Shown here one piece after another: positions 1 to 7,947 of a stretch of 32,250 nucleotides of DNA (the stretch's first letter is position 1; each line of letters opens with the position of its first letter). The notes under the pieces are model-generated. The model saw only the letters and a program-made list of their open reading frames with translations, was not told where the DNA came from and did not search any database. Source of the DNA: Phycisphaeraceae bacterium (lineage in GTDB: Bacteria; Planctomycetota; Phycisphaerae; Phycisphaerales; UBA1924); the NCBI GenBank assembly GCA_021299385.1, contig JAJTGZ010000022.1, forward strand, positions 1 through 32,250, written 5' to 3'. Both the position numbers and the translations under genes were made by a program.

Positions 1-639
1 TAAGATGGGCAACGCTGGACGGCACGGGTGATTCCCCGATTTACGCGCACTCCGGTTTATCGGGTCTGATTGTGCGGCTGAGGGTCTCGAACGTCTCGAT
101 TTCGGCCCTCTGACCTGCCCGCCGCATCGGTGGCGTGCGATTCTGACTGTTGCAAGACGGCGTCGCAGAACTCCCGGCGATGCATCACGCCTCAAGCACC
201 GCCGGTGCCCGTCGGCATCCTCAAACTCGACACACCTTGCACAACCGCTTGCGCAAGCGAGCGTCCGCTGAGGTCATTGCCCGTCATCGTCCGGCCGTTG
301 GCCCCAATCCGACCGTCCCCGCCAGCGTTGGAAGAACTCGCGGATTCTGCGGGGCCAGATTGAAGGTGGGTCAACGAAAAGCCGACGGTGTCCTCGTGTG
401 GCATCGGCGGCAGACAAAGCGGGCGTGGAGGATGGAACTTCCCACATTCAGCTTGGTGCACTTGGGGCACCCCCGACGCCAACGTCCGAACAATGGGAGG
501 GTGTTTTGCGTAAAAAAACACCAAAGATGTGTGTTTTTTTTGCATTTCCATTAAAAATTTGCTATTTTGATGATGCTGGTGCGTGTAACTTTACAGTGTT
601 TTTACCTGCGTATTTCACCCTAACCAGGAATAGGTCAAT
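1..639. other. Intergenic region upstream of the first dockerin gene; possible gene tail at 3-113
   Basis: No convincing gene is visible in the first 639 bases. A plus-strand frame is open from base 3 to a TGA at 111-113 and could be the last residues of a gene entering from the left, but nothing in it is recognisable. The 14-bp perfect palindrome CGCTTGCGCAAGCG sits at 246-259. Base composition changes sharply near 500, where an AT-rich stretch begins and continues to the start codon at 640. A weak sigma70-like pair (TTGCAT at 540-545, TATTTT at 563-568, 17-bp spacer) lies inside it and could drive the downstream gene. The short frames on both strands here have no family features and look like chance. 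Confidence 0.4.
500..541 (+). promoter_or_regulatory. Pair of overlapping, mutually exclusive AT-rich hairpins
   Basis: GGTGTTTT at 500-507 can pair with AAAACACC at 515-522. The overlapping AAAAAAACAC at 512-521 can instead pair perfectly with GTGTTTTTTT at 531-540, ending in a T run. The two stems share bases and cannot form together, which is the geometry of an attenuator. The stems are AT-rich and weak, and whether the region is transcribed is unknown. It lies about 100 bases upstream of the secreted dockerin gene at 640. Confidence 0.35.
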
Positions 640-3600
640 ATGAAGCACTCAAAGATTCTGTCTCTCATCGCCGTGGCTGGCCTGGCAACGAGCCTCTCGG
701 CTGCACCTCGTGAGAGCGTTACGTTCACGATGGTCCCCTCGCAGGGGTTGATCAGCGACGCGGATACGACCACGCTGACGGCCACTTTCGCCGGCGGCGA
801 CGGTGCCGGGGCGTATAACGCGACGTACCTGACGGTTTCGGGGAGCATCACCAAGTTGATCGATGCCACGCAGCACAGTGAGGCGGCGATCCTCATCACG
901 CCCCCGTGGAACACGATCACCTTCGCACTGGACGACGGCGCGCCCCCAACGGGTGCCAACCCTGGCCCGCAGCAGAACATCACGCTAGCGAATGTCAACG
1001 TCGACGGCACAGCCACGGCCCCGGCGACGCGGACCTTCACCGTTGCGGCTGGTGATACCGTCCGCAACATCCGTTTCTCGGCCGTGGGCACCGGGCGCAC
1101 GGCACACCCGACGGACAACTTGAACGTCAACCCGCTGAGCCGGGCAAGGTTCCAAATCGTTGCCCCCAATGGCGTAACAATCAGTACCATCGTTCAGCCG
1201 TGGGGGGATTCAACCCAGTCGTCGAGCACCGCCGAGGCGACCGCGTCTATGAACGAGACCATTACGTCCAGCGGAGGGACCTGGACGCTGCGCGCTTGGG
1301 ACACCAGCGACTTTCCCGGCGTTGACAGCACCCTGCAGAATGTAACGCTCTCGCTTCTATCTACCCCCACGCTCCCCTCGCCGGTCGTCCCCACGCCCAC
1401 GTTGGTCGACTACACCTTTGTGAGTGCCAGCGACACGATCAACTTCCCCGGCGAGGTCAAGTGGTTCTCGGTTGTCAACCCAGTCGTCCTCTCAGGGACC
1501 AGTGGCCAAGCCCTTCATATCGACACCGAAGGGTCGATTACAGCCCCGACGGTCAACGACACCGCAGCGGCCATCTTCAATGCCAACGGGTGGCTGGTTG
1601 CCAGCGATAGCTTCGACGGGACGGATTCACTCGCATCCTTCTCTTTCGGGGGGGGCTCGCGTCCGGGACCGGGCAACGGCCTGCCCTATGACGGGCGCGA
1701 TGGGGCCCTCCCACCCGGCACCTACTACGTTGCTGTCGTAGGCGGCGACCTTGCTATCAATCCCAACAGTCCGTTCGGCGTCGTCGGCACCTCCGCAGAG
1801 ATCGCCGGGACGGTCAAGCTCAACGCCCGCTTCATCCCGAACACCGCTGCCGAGCCGCCGGCTGATGCGACACAGATCATTCTGACTGATGGCGTTTGGA
1901 GCACGGTCTCCAAGGCCCTGCCAGCCGGGGGGACGGCGTGGTTCTTCTTTGACCTGCCCGTCATGCCCAGTACCAGCGTCCTGCACATCGATACCGAAGG
2001 GTCCACGCTCGTGCCAGTCAACGACACAGCCATCGCGCTCTACCGCTACCCCGGCGGGCAGGTTATAAACCAGGATAACAACGATGGCACCGACCTGCTC
2101 TCGGCACTCTCCCGCGGCCCCGCCCGGACCGCTGACTTAAACATCGGCTGGTACAGCGACTCAGGCGTCCGTTACAACCGGCGCGATGGATTGGTCACGG
2201 AACTGAGCTCTCCCTCGGGCCGGGCCTCTCGCACCTACGTTGCCGTCATCGGTGGTGATGCCGCCACGGCTGACCCGGCAACGGCAACCTTCCAGCCCGG
2301 CTACATCATCCTCCCGCCCGTGGCCAACGCGGGTACCGTCAACCTCCGCATCCGGTACTACACCACCGGCGCACCAAGGAATCAAATCCCGCCGGCTACG
2401 CCCATCAACCTCGTCGATGGCGGGGAGTGGGCCACGGCCACCCAGCCTGTTGGCATCAGCGACGTCAAGTGGTTCACCTTCACCACCCCGAGCTTTGACC
2501 TGAGCAACACCGACGCACTGGACATCGATGTTGTGGGCACCAACCTGCTGCCCGACAACGACACAGACATCGGCCTCTACACCGCCACGGGCACGCTCAT
2601 CGACAGCGACGATAACGACGGCCCGGGCCAACTCAGCCAGCTTAGCTACGGCTCAGGCCGCCGTAAAAGCACGGGCGATGCCGTGCGATTTAAAGGGCAG
2701 GACGGGACCACATCAGGCAGCAACGGGAACATCGGGCCGAACACGACCTACTTCCTGGCCGTGGGCACCGGCACCAGCACCACGCACGCGAACTTATTTA
2801 GCACACAGCCCGGCGACGGCTCACTCAACGGGGGGAGCGTTACCGCACGCGTCCGCGCCTGGTCGTCGGGAGCGCCCACCGACCCCGCCGAGCCACCTGC
2901 AAGTGAAAACCTGGGCATCATCGGGACGACCACCCCGGGTGTCGAGGCCGTCGTCACTCGCACATACACTGTAACCGACGCCAGCGAGATCAGGTGGTTC
3001 TCGTTCACAATCAACGACGAGGTCAACGACACCAACACCTTCTATCTCGACATCGACACCGAAGGGACGGCCCCGGGCATCGTGCCGGTGTTGAGCAACA
3101 TTGCTGATACCCAGATCGGTCTGTACTCCAACACCGGTGTGCTCGTGGGCAGCGATGACGATGGCGGGAGCGACTCGCGCTCGGCCCTCTCCTTCGGCAG
3201 CACCTTCCCCGTGCGCCCACCGGTGCCGACGGGGGACTCCGCCCCTGGCGTCAACCGCGAAGGGCAGGACGGTCCGCTCGTGGCTGGCACCTACTACCTG
3301 TGCGTTGCAACCTTCTTTACGACCTTCGACGACGTGGACTTCGGCGTCTCACCCCCGATCGGCCTACCCGAAATCAACGGCATCCGCGTCGTCAACCTGC
3401 GCACAAACCTACCGGGCCGGGCCTGCCCCAACCCCAGCAATGTCTCCGGGCCGGGCCAGAACACCCTCGCGATCGACGATGAACTGACGGCTGACGACAT
3501 CATCGTCTTCCTCAACCGCTTCTTCGCCAACGACCTGGCCAGCAACGTCTCCGGCCCGGGCCAGAACACCTCCCAGCTCGACAACGAACTGACGGCCGAC

Positions 3601-3642
3601 GACATCATCGTCTTCCTCAACCGCTTCTTTGCAGGGTGCTAA
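640..3642 (+). CDS. Secreted multi-repeat PPC-like protein with C-terminal GC-type dockerin pair
   Basis: The 1000-residue product starts with a signal peptide (MKHSKILSLIAVAGLATSLSAAP) and is probably exported. After an N-terminal beta-rich region (about 30-245) come four repeats of roughly 150 residues (about 258-400, 410-578, 587-748, 758-925). Each has a KWF-type strand, L.IDTEG, a DT.IGLY strand, SDD.DG and a GTYYVAV-like strand. This order resembles bacterial pre-peptidase C-terminal (PPC) domains, which are non-catalytic. Residues 931-1000 hold two dockerin-like units, each with SGPGQ and LTADDIIVFLNRFFA, the second ending in GC. No catalytic domain is seen, so a structural, adhesive or surface role is inferred. 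AGG at 632-634 is a possible ribosome site. The stop is followed at once by a heptamer array shared with the two other dockerin genes. Confidence 0.85.
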   Translation: MKHSKILSLIAVAGLATSLSAAPRESVTFTMVPSQGLISDADTTTLTATFAGGDGAGAYNATYLTVSGSITKLIDATQHSEAAILITPPWNTITFALDDGAPPTGANPGPQQNITLANVNVDGTATAPATRTFTVAAGDTVRNIRFSAVGTGRTAHPTDNLNVNPLSRARFQIVAPNGVTISTIVQPWGDSTQSSSTAEATASMNETITSSGGTWTLRAWDTSDFPGVDSTLQNVTLSLLSTPTLPSPVVPTPTLVDYTFVSASDTINFPGEVKWFSVVNPVVLSGTSGQALHIDTEGSITAPTVNDTAAAIFNANGWLVASDSFDGTDSLASFSFGGGSRPGPGNGLPYDGRDGALPPGTYYVAVVGGDLAINPNSPFGVVGTSAEIAGTVKLNARFIPNTAAEPPADATQIILTDGVWSTVSKALPAGGTAWFFFDLPVMPSTSVLHIDTEGSTLVPVNDTAIALYRYPGGQVINQDNNDGTDLLSALSRGPARTADLNIGWYSDSGVRYNRRDGLVTELSSPSGRASRTYVAVIGGDAATADPATATFQPGYIILPPVANAGTVNLRIRYYTTGAPRNQIPPATPINLVDGGEWATATQPVGISDVKWFTFTTPSFDLSNTDALDIDVVGTNLLPDNDTDIGLYTATGTLIDSDDNDGPGQLSQLSYGSGRRKSTGDAVRFKGQDGTTSGSNGNIGPNTTYFLAVGTGTSTTHANLFSTQPGDGSLNGGSVTARVRAWSSGAPTDPAEPPASENLGIIGTTTPGVEAVVTRTYTVTDASEIRWFSFTINDEVNDTNTFYLDIDTEGTAPGIVPVLSNIADTQIGLYSNTGVLVGSDDDGGSDSRSALSFGSTFPVRPPVPTGDSAPGVNREGQDGPLVAGTYYLCVATFFTTFDDVDFGVSPPIGLPEINGIRVVNLRTNLPGRACPNPSNVSGPGQNTLAIDDELTADDIIVFLNRFFANDLASNVSGPGQNTSQLDNELTADDIIVFLNRFFAGC

Positions 3643-3712
3643 GGGAAGGTGTTAGGGATTAGGTGTTAGGTTTTAGGGCCGAGGGCTGAGGGCTGAGGGC
3701 CTAGGGTGAAGG
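3643..3712 (+). repeat. Heptamer array (NNNNAGG) x10 directly after a stop codon
   Basis: Starting at the first base after the TAA of the preceding dockerin gene, ten consecutive 7-mers all end in AGG: the first is GGGAAGG, then TTAGG-type units, then GCCGAGG and GCTGAGG units, ending with GTGAAGG at 3706-3712. Phase is never lost. Arrays with the same first unit and a similar unit order follow the other two dockerin genes (6724-6758 and 7899-7947). Confidence 0.85.
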
Positions 3713-3963
3713 TCTGGCCTCAGTCTGTTCGAGTTGGGTTTGTGTATGGTGTGTGTTCTAACCTCTCCCCGGCGGGGCGGGTCCGGGGAGGTATTGGCCG
3801 AGGGGCTGCCGGCGGAGAGATTCCGGGCCTGCGTAACTCTTGCAGAAAATTCTTTTGGCAACCTTCCAAGAGGGGGTTTTATGCTGTAAACTTCCACTCG
3901 TCAGCCCGACCGCCTCGGCAATGTTGCCCCGGCCACGCCGAGCGAACTCGATTGGGGAGCGCG
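3713..3963 (+). other. Intergenic leader before the propeller gene
   Basis: The reading frame of the next gene is open through this stretch, but it contains no signal peptide or domain, and a true signal peptide begins at 3964. I therefore treat it as untranslated. GGGGAG at 3954-3959 is a good ribosome binding site for the ATG at 3964 or 3967. Confidence 0.5.
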
Positions 3964-6723
3964 ATGATGAATTCTTGTATGACGGTGTGTAACAGCCGGG
4001 GGTTTAGGCGAGGGGTTGGCGTGGTGGGGGGATGGATCAGGGCGATTGCGCTGGTAGTGGTGGTGCTTGCCGGGTATAGCCGGGCGGAGGCCCAGTGCCC
4101 GGCGGGGTGGCTCGAGGGGCAGGGCTGGTGGGGTGTGAACGGCGAAGTCAACGCGGTGGCGGTCCTGCCTGGAGGTGACGTTATCGCGGGCGGCGCATTC
4201 ACCACCGCCGGCAACCTACCGGCGAACAAAATTGCTCGTTTTAACCAGGCTGCGGGTTTGTGGTCGCCTCTTGGGAGCGGACTGAGCGGCGGAGACGTCT
4301 GGGCCCTGGTGGTCCTGCCGGGTGGAGACGTGATCGCGGGCGGAGTGTTTACCACCGCCGGGGGCGTGTCGGCGAGCCGCATCGCCCGGTTCAACACGGC
4401 CACGGGTGTCTGGTCGGCACTGGGGAGCGGGACGAATAGCGGTGTCTACGCCCTGGCGGTCCTGCCGGGCGGGGACGTGCTCGTGGGTGGCGACTTCACC
4501 ACCGCCGGGGGCGTGGTGGTGAACAACATCGCCCGGTACAACCCGATGACGGGCGTCTGGTCGGCACTGGGGAGCGGGACCAGCGGCGGCGTCCGGGCTC
4601 TGGCGGTCCTGCCGGGCGGCGACGTGATCGTGGGAGGCTTCTTCACCACCGCCGGGGGCGTGCCGGCGAGCTCCATCGCCCGGTACAACCCGACCACGGG
4701 CGTGTGGTCGGCACTCGGAGGGGGGACTAGCGGCGGGGTCTCCGCCCTGGCGGTCCTGCCGGGTGGGAACGTACTCGTGGGCGGCAGTTTCACTACCGCC
4801 GGGAGTGTTCCTGCGAACCGTATTGCGCGCTACAACATTACTACTGGGGTCTGGTCGAGCCTGGGGAGCGGGGTGAACAGCACAGTTTCTGCTCTGGTGG
4901 CCCTACCCGGTGGGGACGTACTCGTAGGGGGGTACTTTACCTCTGCCGGGGGCGCGCCAGCGAATTTTGTCGCCCGCTGTAACCCGACCACGGGCGTCTG
5001 GTCGGCCTTGGGCAGTGGGGTGAATAGTGGATTGTCATTCCCCAGTGTCAGGGCCCTAGCAGTCTTGCCAGGTGGCGATGTGATTTTGGGCGGGTTTTTC
5101 GATAGCGCCGGGGGCTTGTTCCCAAACCGGATTGCACGCTACAACCCGTCTACGGGCGCGTGGTCGACACTGGGGAGGGGGGTAAATTGGCATGTCTATA
5201 CGCTGGCGCTCCTCCAGAATGGCGAATTGATGGTGGGTGGACTCTTCAGCAGCGTCAGGGACGTGCCGGTAAACCGGATCGCCCGCTACAACCCAGCAAC
5301 GGGCGCATGGTCCTCCCTCGGAAGTGGGATAAGCGGGTTGAGCGGAACGGGCAACGGACCACTGGTGCAAGGCCTTGCAGTCTTACCAGATGGCGATGTG
5401 ATCGTCGGGGGCAACTTCACCAACGCCGGTGGCGTGCCGGCAAACAACATCGCCCGCTATAACCCGGCGACGGGCGTGTGGTCGGCCCTGGGCAGTGGGG
5501 TAAGTAGCGCTAACTTTGCGACCCCCCTCGCCAAAGCCTTGGCGGTCTTGCCTAGTGGCGACCTGATCGTGGGGGGCAGATTCAGCACGGCCGGTGGCGT
5601 TCCAGCAAACAACATTGCCCGTTACAACTTTTCTACAGGGGTGTGGTCAGCCCTGGGCACCGGGGTGAATAGTGTCGTCGACTCCATGGTGGTACTACCC
5701 AATGGGCACGTGCTCGTAGGCGGGCTGTTTACCACCGCCGGGGGGGTATCGTCGCAAGGGATAGCCCGCTATAACCCCGTTACAGGCGTATGGTCGGCGC
5801 TGGGAAGTGGCGTGGGCGGGCAGAATGCCTACGTCGCTTCCTTTGCAGTCCTTCCTGGTGGGGATGTGCTTGTGGGCGGCTATTTCTTCACAGCGGGGAA
5901 CTTGCCGGCGAACGGAATCGCGCGATACAACCCGTCTACGGGTGTGTGGTCGGCCGTAGGAAGCGGGGTTAGCTGGCCGATCCCTTACATTACCCTCGCC
6001 ATGGTGCTCTTGCCTGGTGGAGATGTGATCATGGGCGGCACCTCCATCAATGGTGGAAACGCGATCGCTCGCTATAGCCCGGCTACGGGTGTTTGGTCGG
6101 CACTGGGCAGCGGGGTGGGACATAACGTGTTCACACTTGCACTCCTGCCAGGCGGCGATGTGATCGCGGGCGGGAGTTTCAGTCAGGCTGGTGCTTTCCC
6201 CACAATGTACCTTGCCCGCTACACCTTCGGCACACCCGCCCCAACCATCGCCACGCACCCCGTGCCGCAGAGCGCGTGTGTCGCAGGCTCGGCTGCGTTC
6301 GCCGTGACCCCCGCCGGCACTGGCCCGTTCACCTACCAGTGGCGAAAGGGGGTCGTCGCTATCAACGCAACGACCAACCCATCCGCGGCCACGGCCACGC
6401 TCACGCTGGCGAACGTCCAGGCCGGGGATGCGGGGAGTTATGACTGTGTTGTCAGCACGCCGTGCGGGAGCGTGACGAGCAACGCCGTGAGCCTCACGGT
6501 TGCGTCGTGCGCCTGCGGCCTCAGCGACGTCGCTGGCCCGGGTCAATCCGTCGGCAGCGACAGCGTCCTGACGGCCGATGACATCATCGTCTACCTCAAC
6601 TGGTTCTTTGCCGGTGATACGCGGGCGGACGTGGCCGGGCCTGGGCAGAGCAGCGTGCCGGATAGCCAGTTCACCGCCGACGACATCATCGTGTTCTTGA
6701 ACAGGTTCTTTGCGGGGTGTTGA
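3964..6723 (+). CDS. Secreted 14-repeat beta-propeller-like protein with Ig-like domain and GC-type dockerin pair
   Basis: The chosen start gives 919 residues. ATGs at 3964 and 3967 both follow GGGGAG (spacing 4 and 7) and lead into a signal peptide ending near SRAEAQC. The body has 14 tandem repeats of about 49 residues (about 147 bp) of the form ALAVLPGGDVIVGG.F.TAGG...IARYNP.TGVWSALGSG, which look like four-strand propeller blades, so two seven-bladed propellers are plausible. Repeats 6, 8 and 9 carry longer loops and repeat 13 is shortened. An Ig-like domain follows (YQWRKG ... DAGSYDCVVSTPCG), then two dockerin units (residues 849-919) ending FFAGC. No catalytic residues are visible; glycan or protein binding at the surface is an inference. 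Starting at 3706 would add an implausible N-terminus. Confidence 0.85.
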   Translation: MMNSCMTVCNSRGFRRGVGVVGGWIRAIALVVVVLAGYSRAEAQCPAGWLEGQGWWGVNGEVNAVAVLPGGDVIAGGAFTTAGNLPANKIARFNQAAGLWSPLGSGLSGGDVWALVVLPGGDVIAGGVFTTAGGVSASRIARFNTATGVWSALGSGTNSGVYALAVLPGGDVLVGGDFTTAGGVVVNNIARYNPMTGVWSALGSGTSGGVRALAVLPGGDVIVGGFFTTAGGVPASSIARYNPTTGVWSALGGGTSGGVSALAVLPGGNVLVGGSFTTAGSVPANRIARYNITTGVWSSLGSGVNSTVSALVALPGGDVLVGGYFTSAGGAPANFVARCNPTTGVWSALGSGVNSGLSFPSVRALAVLPGGDVILGGFFDSAGGLFPNRIARYNPSTGAWSTLGRGVNWHVYTLALLQNGELMVGGLFSSVRDVPVNRIARYNPATGAWSSLGSGISGLSGTGNGPLVQGLAVLPDGDVIVGGNFTNAGGVPANNIARYNPATGVWSALGSGVSSANFATPLAKALAVLPSGDLIVGGRFSTAGGVPANNIARYNFSTGVWSALGTGVNSVVDSMVVLPNGHVLVGGLFTTAGGVSSQGIARYNPVTGVWSALGSGVGGQNAYVASFAVLPGGDVLVGGYFFTAGNLPANGIARYNPSTGVWSAVGSGVSWPIPYITLAMVLLPGGDVIMGGTSINGGNAIARYSPATGVWSALGSGVGHNVFTLALLPGGDVIAGGSFSQAGAFPTMYLARYTFGTPAPTIATHPVPQSACVAGSAAFAVTPAGTGPFTYQWRKGVVAINATTNPSAATATLTLANVQAGDAGSYDCVVSTPCGSVTSNAVSLTVASCACGLSDVAGPGQSVGSDSVLTADDIIVYLNWFFAGDTRADVAGPGQSSVPDSQFTADDIIVFLNRFFAGC

Positions 6724-6758
6724 GGGAAGGGGTTAGGTTTGAGGGCCGAGGGCCGAGG
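6724..6758 (+). repeat. Heptamer array (NNNNAGG) x5 directly after a stop codon
   Basis: Five units follow the TGA of the propeller gene without a gap: GGGAAGG, GGTTAGG, one TTTGAGG and two GCCGAGG. The order of unit types matches the arrays at 3643-3712 and 7899-7947. Confidence 0.85.
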
Positions 6759-6776
6759 GACGGCAGGATCTAGCCT

Positions 6777-6795
6777 GGCCGGGTATGGCCCGGCC
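6777..6795. terminator. Hairpin between convergent genes, possible bidirectional terminator
   Basis: GGCCGGG at 6777-6783 pairs perfectly with CCCGGCC at 6789-6795 around a five-base loop. It lies between the 3' ends of the propeller gene (plus) and the anti-sigma gene (minus, stop at 6800). There is no T run on either side, so intrinsic termination is uncertain. Confidence 0.4.
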
Positions 6796-6799
6796 GGGT

Positions 6800-7231
6800 C
6801 TAGGTTGGCTGCCGGTAGACCATCACCAGCCTGCGGCCGTCGAGTTCGTGGCGGACTTCGGTCATGAATGAGCGGATGAGCATCAGGCCCCGGCCGCTGG
6901 TTTTTTCGATGTTCTCGTCGAGGGTGGGGTCGGGGATGGCCGAGGGGTTGTAGCCGGGGCCTTGGTCGGTGATGGTGATCTCGATGTGGGCGGCGTGGAC
7001 GTCGTAGGTGAGTTCGACGGGCCTGGGTTCGGGGAGGTCTTTGTGCCCGTGGCAGAAGGCGTTGACGATCCCTTCTTCGAGTGCGAGGCGCACGGCGAAC
7101 TTGGCCGCGTCTGAGTAGGCGTAGCGGTCCATGCAGGCCAGGAGTGCTTCCTCGGCACGGTCGATCTCGGGCCTGGCGTTGGCAAGGCTCAGCCGGGCGT
7201 GGTCGGGATGATCGGCGCGGGTCGGCGGCAT
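6800..7231 (-). CDS. RsbW/SpoIIAB-like anti-sigma factor serine kinase (HATPase_c_2)
   Basis: The 143-residue protein is a single GHKL ATP-binding domain of the anti-sigma/serine kinase type. The N-box is EEGIVNAFCHGH (about 51-62), the G1 motif is DQGPGYNP and the G2 box is SGRGLMLIRSF. Family members bind a sigma factor or phosphorylate a STAS-domain antagonist in a partner-switching cascade in the cytoplasm. A STAS gene lies 85 bp upstream on the same strand, which supports that pairing. No sigma factor or PP2C phosphatase is present in the window, so the target is unknown. No clear Shine-Dalgarno precedes the ATG, and the first dozen residues are not conserved family sequence. Confidence 0.88.
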   Translation of the reverse strand: MPPTRADHPDHARLSLANARPEIDRAEEALLACMDRYAYSDAAKFAVRLALEEGIVNAFCHGHKDLPEPRPVELTYDVHAAHIEITITDQGPGYNPSAIPDPTLDENIEKTSGRGLMLIRSFMTEVRHELDGRRLVMVYRQPT

Positions 7232-7316
7232 CGTCGTGTGCGAGAGTGCCGGCCGTGCGCTGCCAGGCGGGTGAGGGGGATCGGGTGAGCGGGGTTGAGC
7301 GGGCGTGGGGGTTGGT

Positions 7317-7676
7317 TTACTTGAAGCTCAGGCGTGCCTTGTCGGCGTTGTCGTGGATCTCAAAGAGTTTGTTGAGTTTGGTGATCTGGAAGACCTGGTA
7401 AATGTTGGGATCGATGTTGGACAGGCGGAGCTGGCCCTTGAGCGTGCGGACGCGGTTGTTGATGGTGATGAGCGTGCCCAGGGCTGCCGAGGAGAGGTGG
7501 TCAACGTCGGTGAAGTTGATGAGCAGGCGCGGTGCGGGCTCGGCGTCGATGATGGCCCTGATCTCTTCGCCGATCTGCTGGATATTGGCCTCGTCGAGGA
7601 TATTGCGGTCGCGGAACTGGACCTCGACGATGGCGCCGTCGCGTTTGACCTTCAGGCGGGAATCACTGGCTGGCAT
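7317..7676 (-). CDS. STAS-domain anti-sigma factor antagonist (SpoIIAA/RsbV-like)
   Basis: The 119-residue product starting MPASDSRLKV is one STAS domain. The motif VDHLSSAALGTLI (from residue 58) carries Ser62 and Ser63 at the place where SpoIIAA-type proteins are phosphorylated. The frame stays open upstream to 7754, but the extra 26 residues are proline-rich and unlike the family, so the inner ATG is preferred. It is probably cotranscribed with the anti-sigma kinase gene 85 bp downstream, forming a partner-switching pair. The terminator-like hairpin at 7814-7841 separates it from the upstream dockerin gene on the same strand. Confidence 0.87.
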   Translation of the reverse strand: MPASDSRLKVKRDGAIVEVQFRDRNILDEANIQQIGEEIRAIIDAEPAPRLLINFTDVDHLSSAALGTLITINNRVRTLKGQLRLSNIDPNIYQVFQITKLNKLFEIHDNADKARLSFK

Positions 7677-7813
7677 AGGGGTTCTCGTCAGGGGGCGGAC
7701 GGAGGGAGTGTAGCCGGGGTGGGGGGAATGGGCGATGGGGGTAGAAATGGTCAAATGGTCAACTGAGGGCGTGGCTTGGGCGAGGCAGCTTGGGTGGGTG
7801 GTGGTCCTGTGAA

Positions 7814-7841
7814 AACCCCCGGGCCAGGTGGCCCGGGGGTT
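7814..7841 (-). terminator. Intrinsic terminator of the DUF839 dockerin gene
   Basis: AACCCCCGGGCC (7814-7825) pairs perfectly with GGCCCGGGGGTT (7830-7841) around a four-base loop. Read on the minus strand the stem ends in TTTT, giving a short U run. It lies about 110 bp past the stop of the minus-strand dockerin gene and upstream of the STAS gene, so it should insulate the two. Confidence 0.7.
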
Positions 7842-7898
7842 GGTTTGTAACTGGTTTCAGGTATTGGCTTTGGTACGAGGACGGTGGTTTCTGTATTC

Positions 7899-7947
7899 CC
7901 TCGGCCCTCGGCCCTAAAACCTAACACCTATCCCCTAACCCCTTCCC
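7899..7947 (-). repeat. Heptamer array (NNNNAGG) x7 directly after a stop codon
   Basis: On the minus strand, seven 7-mers ending in AGG start at the first base after the TAA of the DUF839 dockerin gene. Unit order is GGGAAGG, GGTTAGG, then GGATAGG, TGTTAGG, TTTTAGG and two GCCGAGG, closely matching the array at 3643-3712. Confidence 0.85.

Noticed and set aside
3643-3712. CRISPR array
   Set aside because: Units are 7 nt and degenerate with no spacers; no cas gene is present.
3706-3963. N-terminal extension of the propeller protein
   Set aside because: It begins in the last heptamer repeat and precedes a good ribosome site and signal peptide at 3964.
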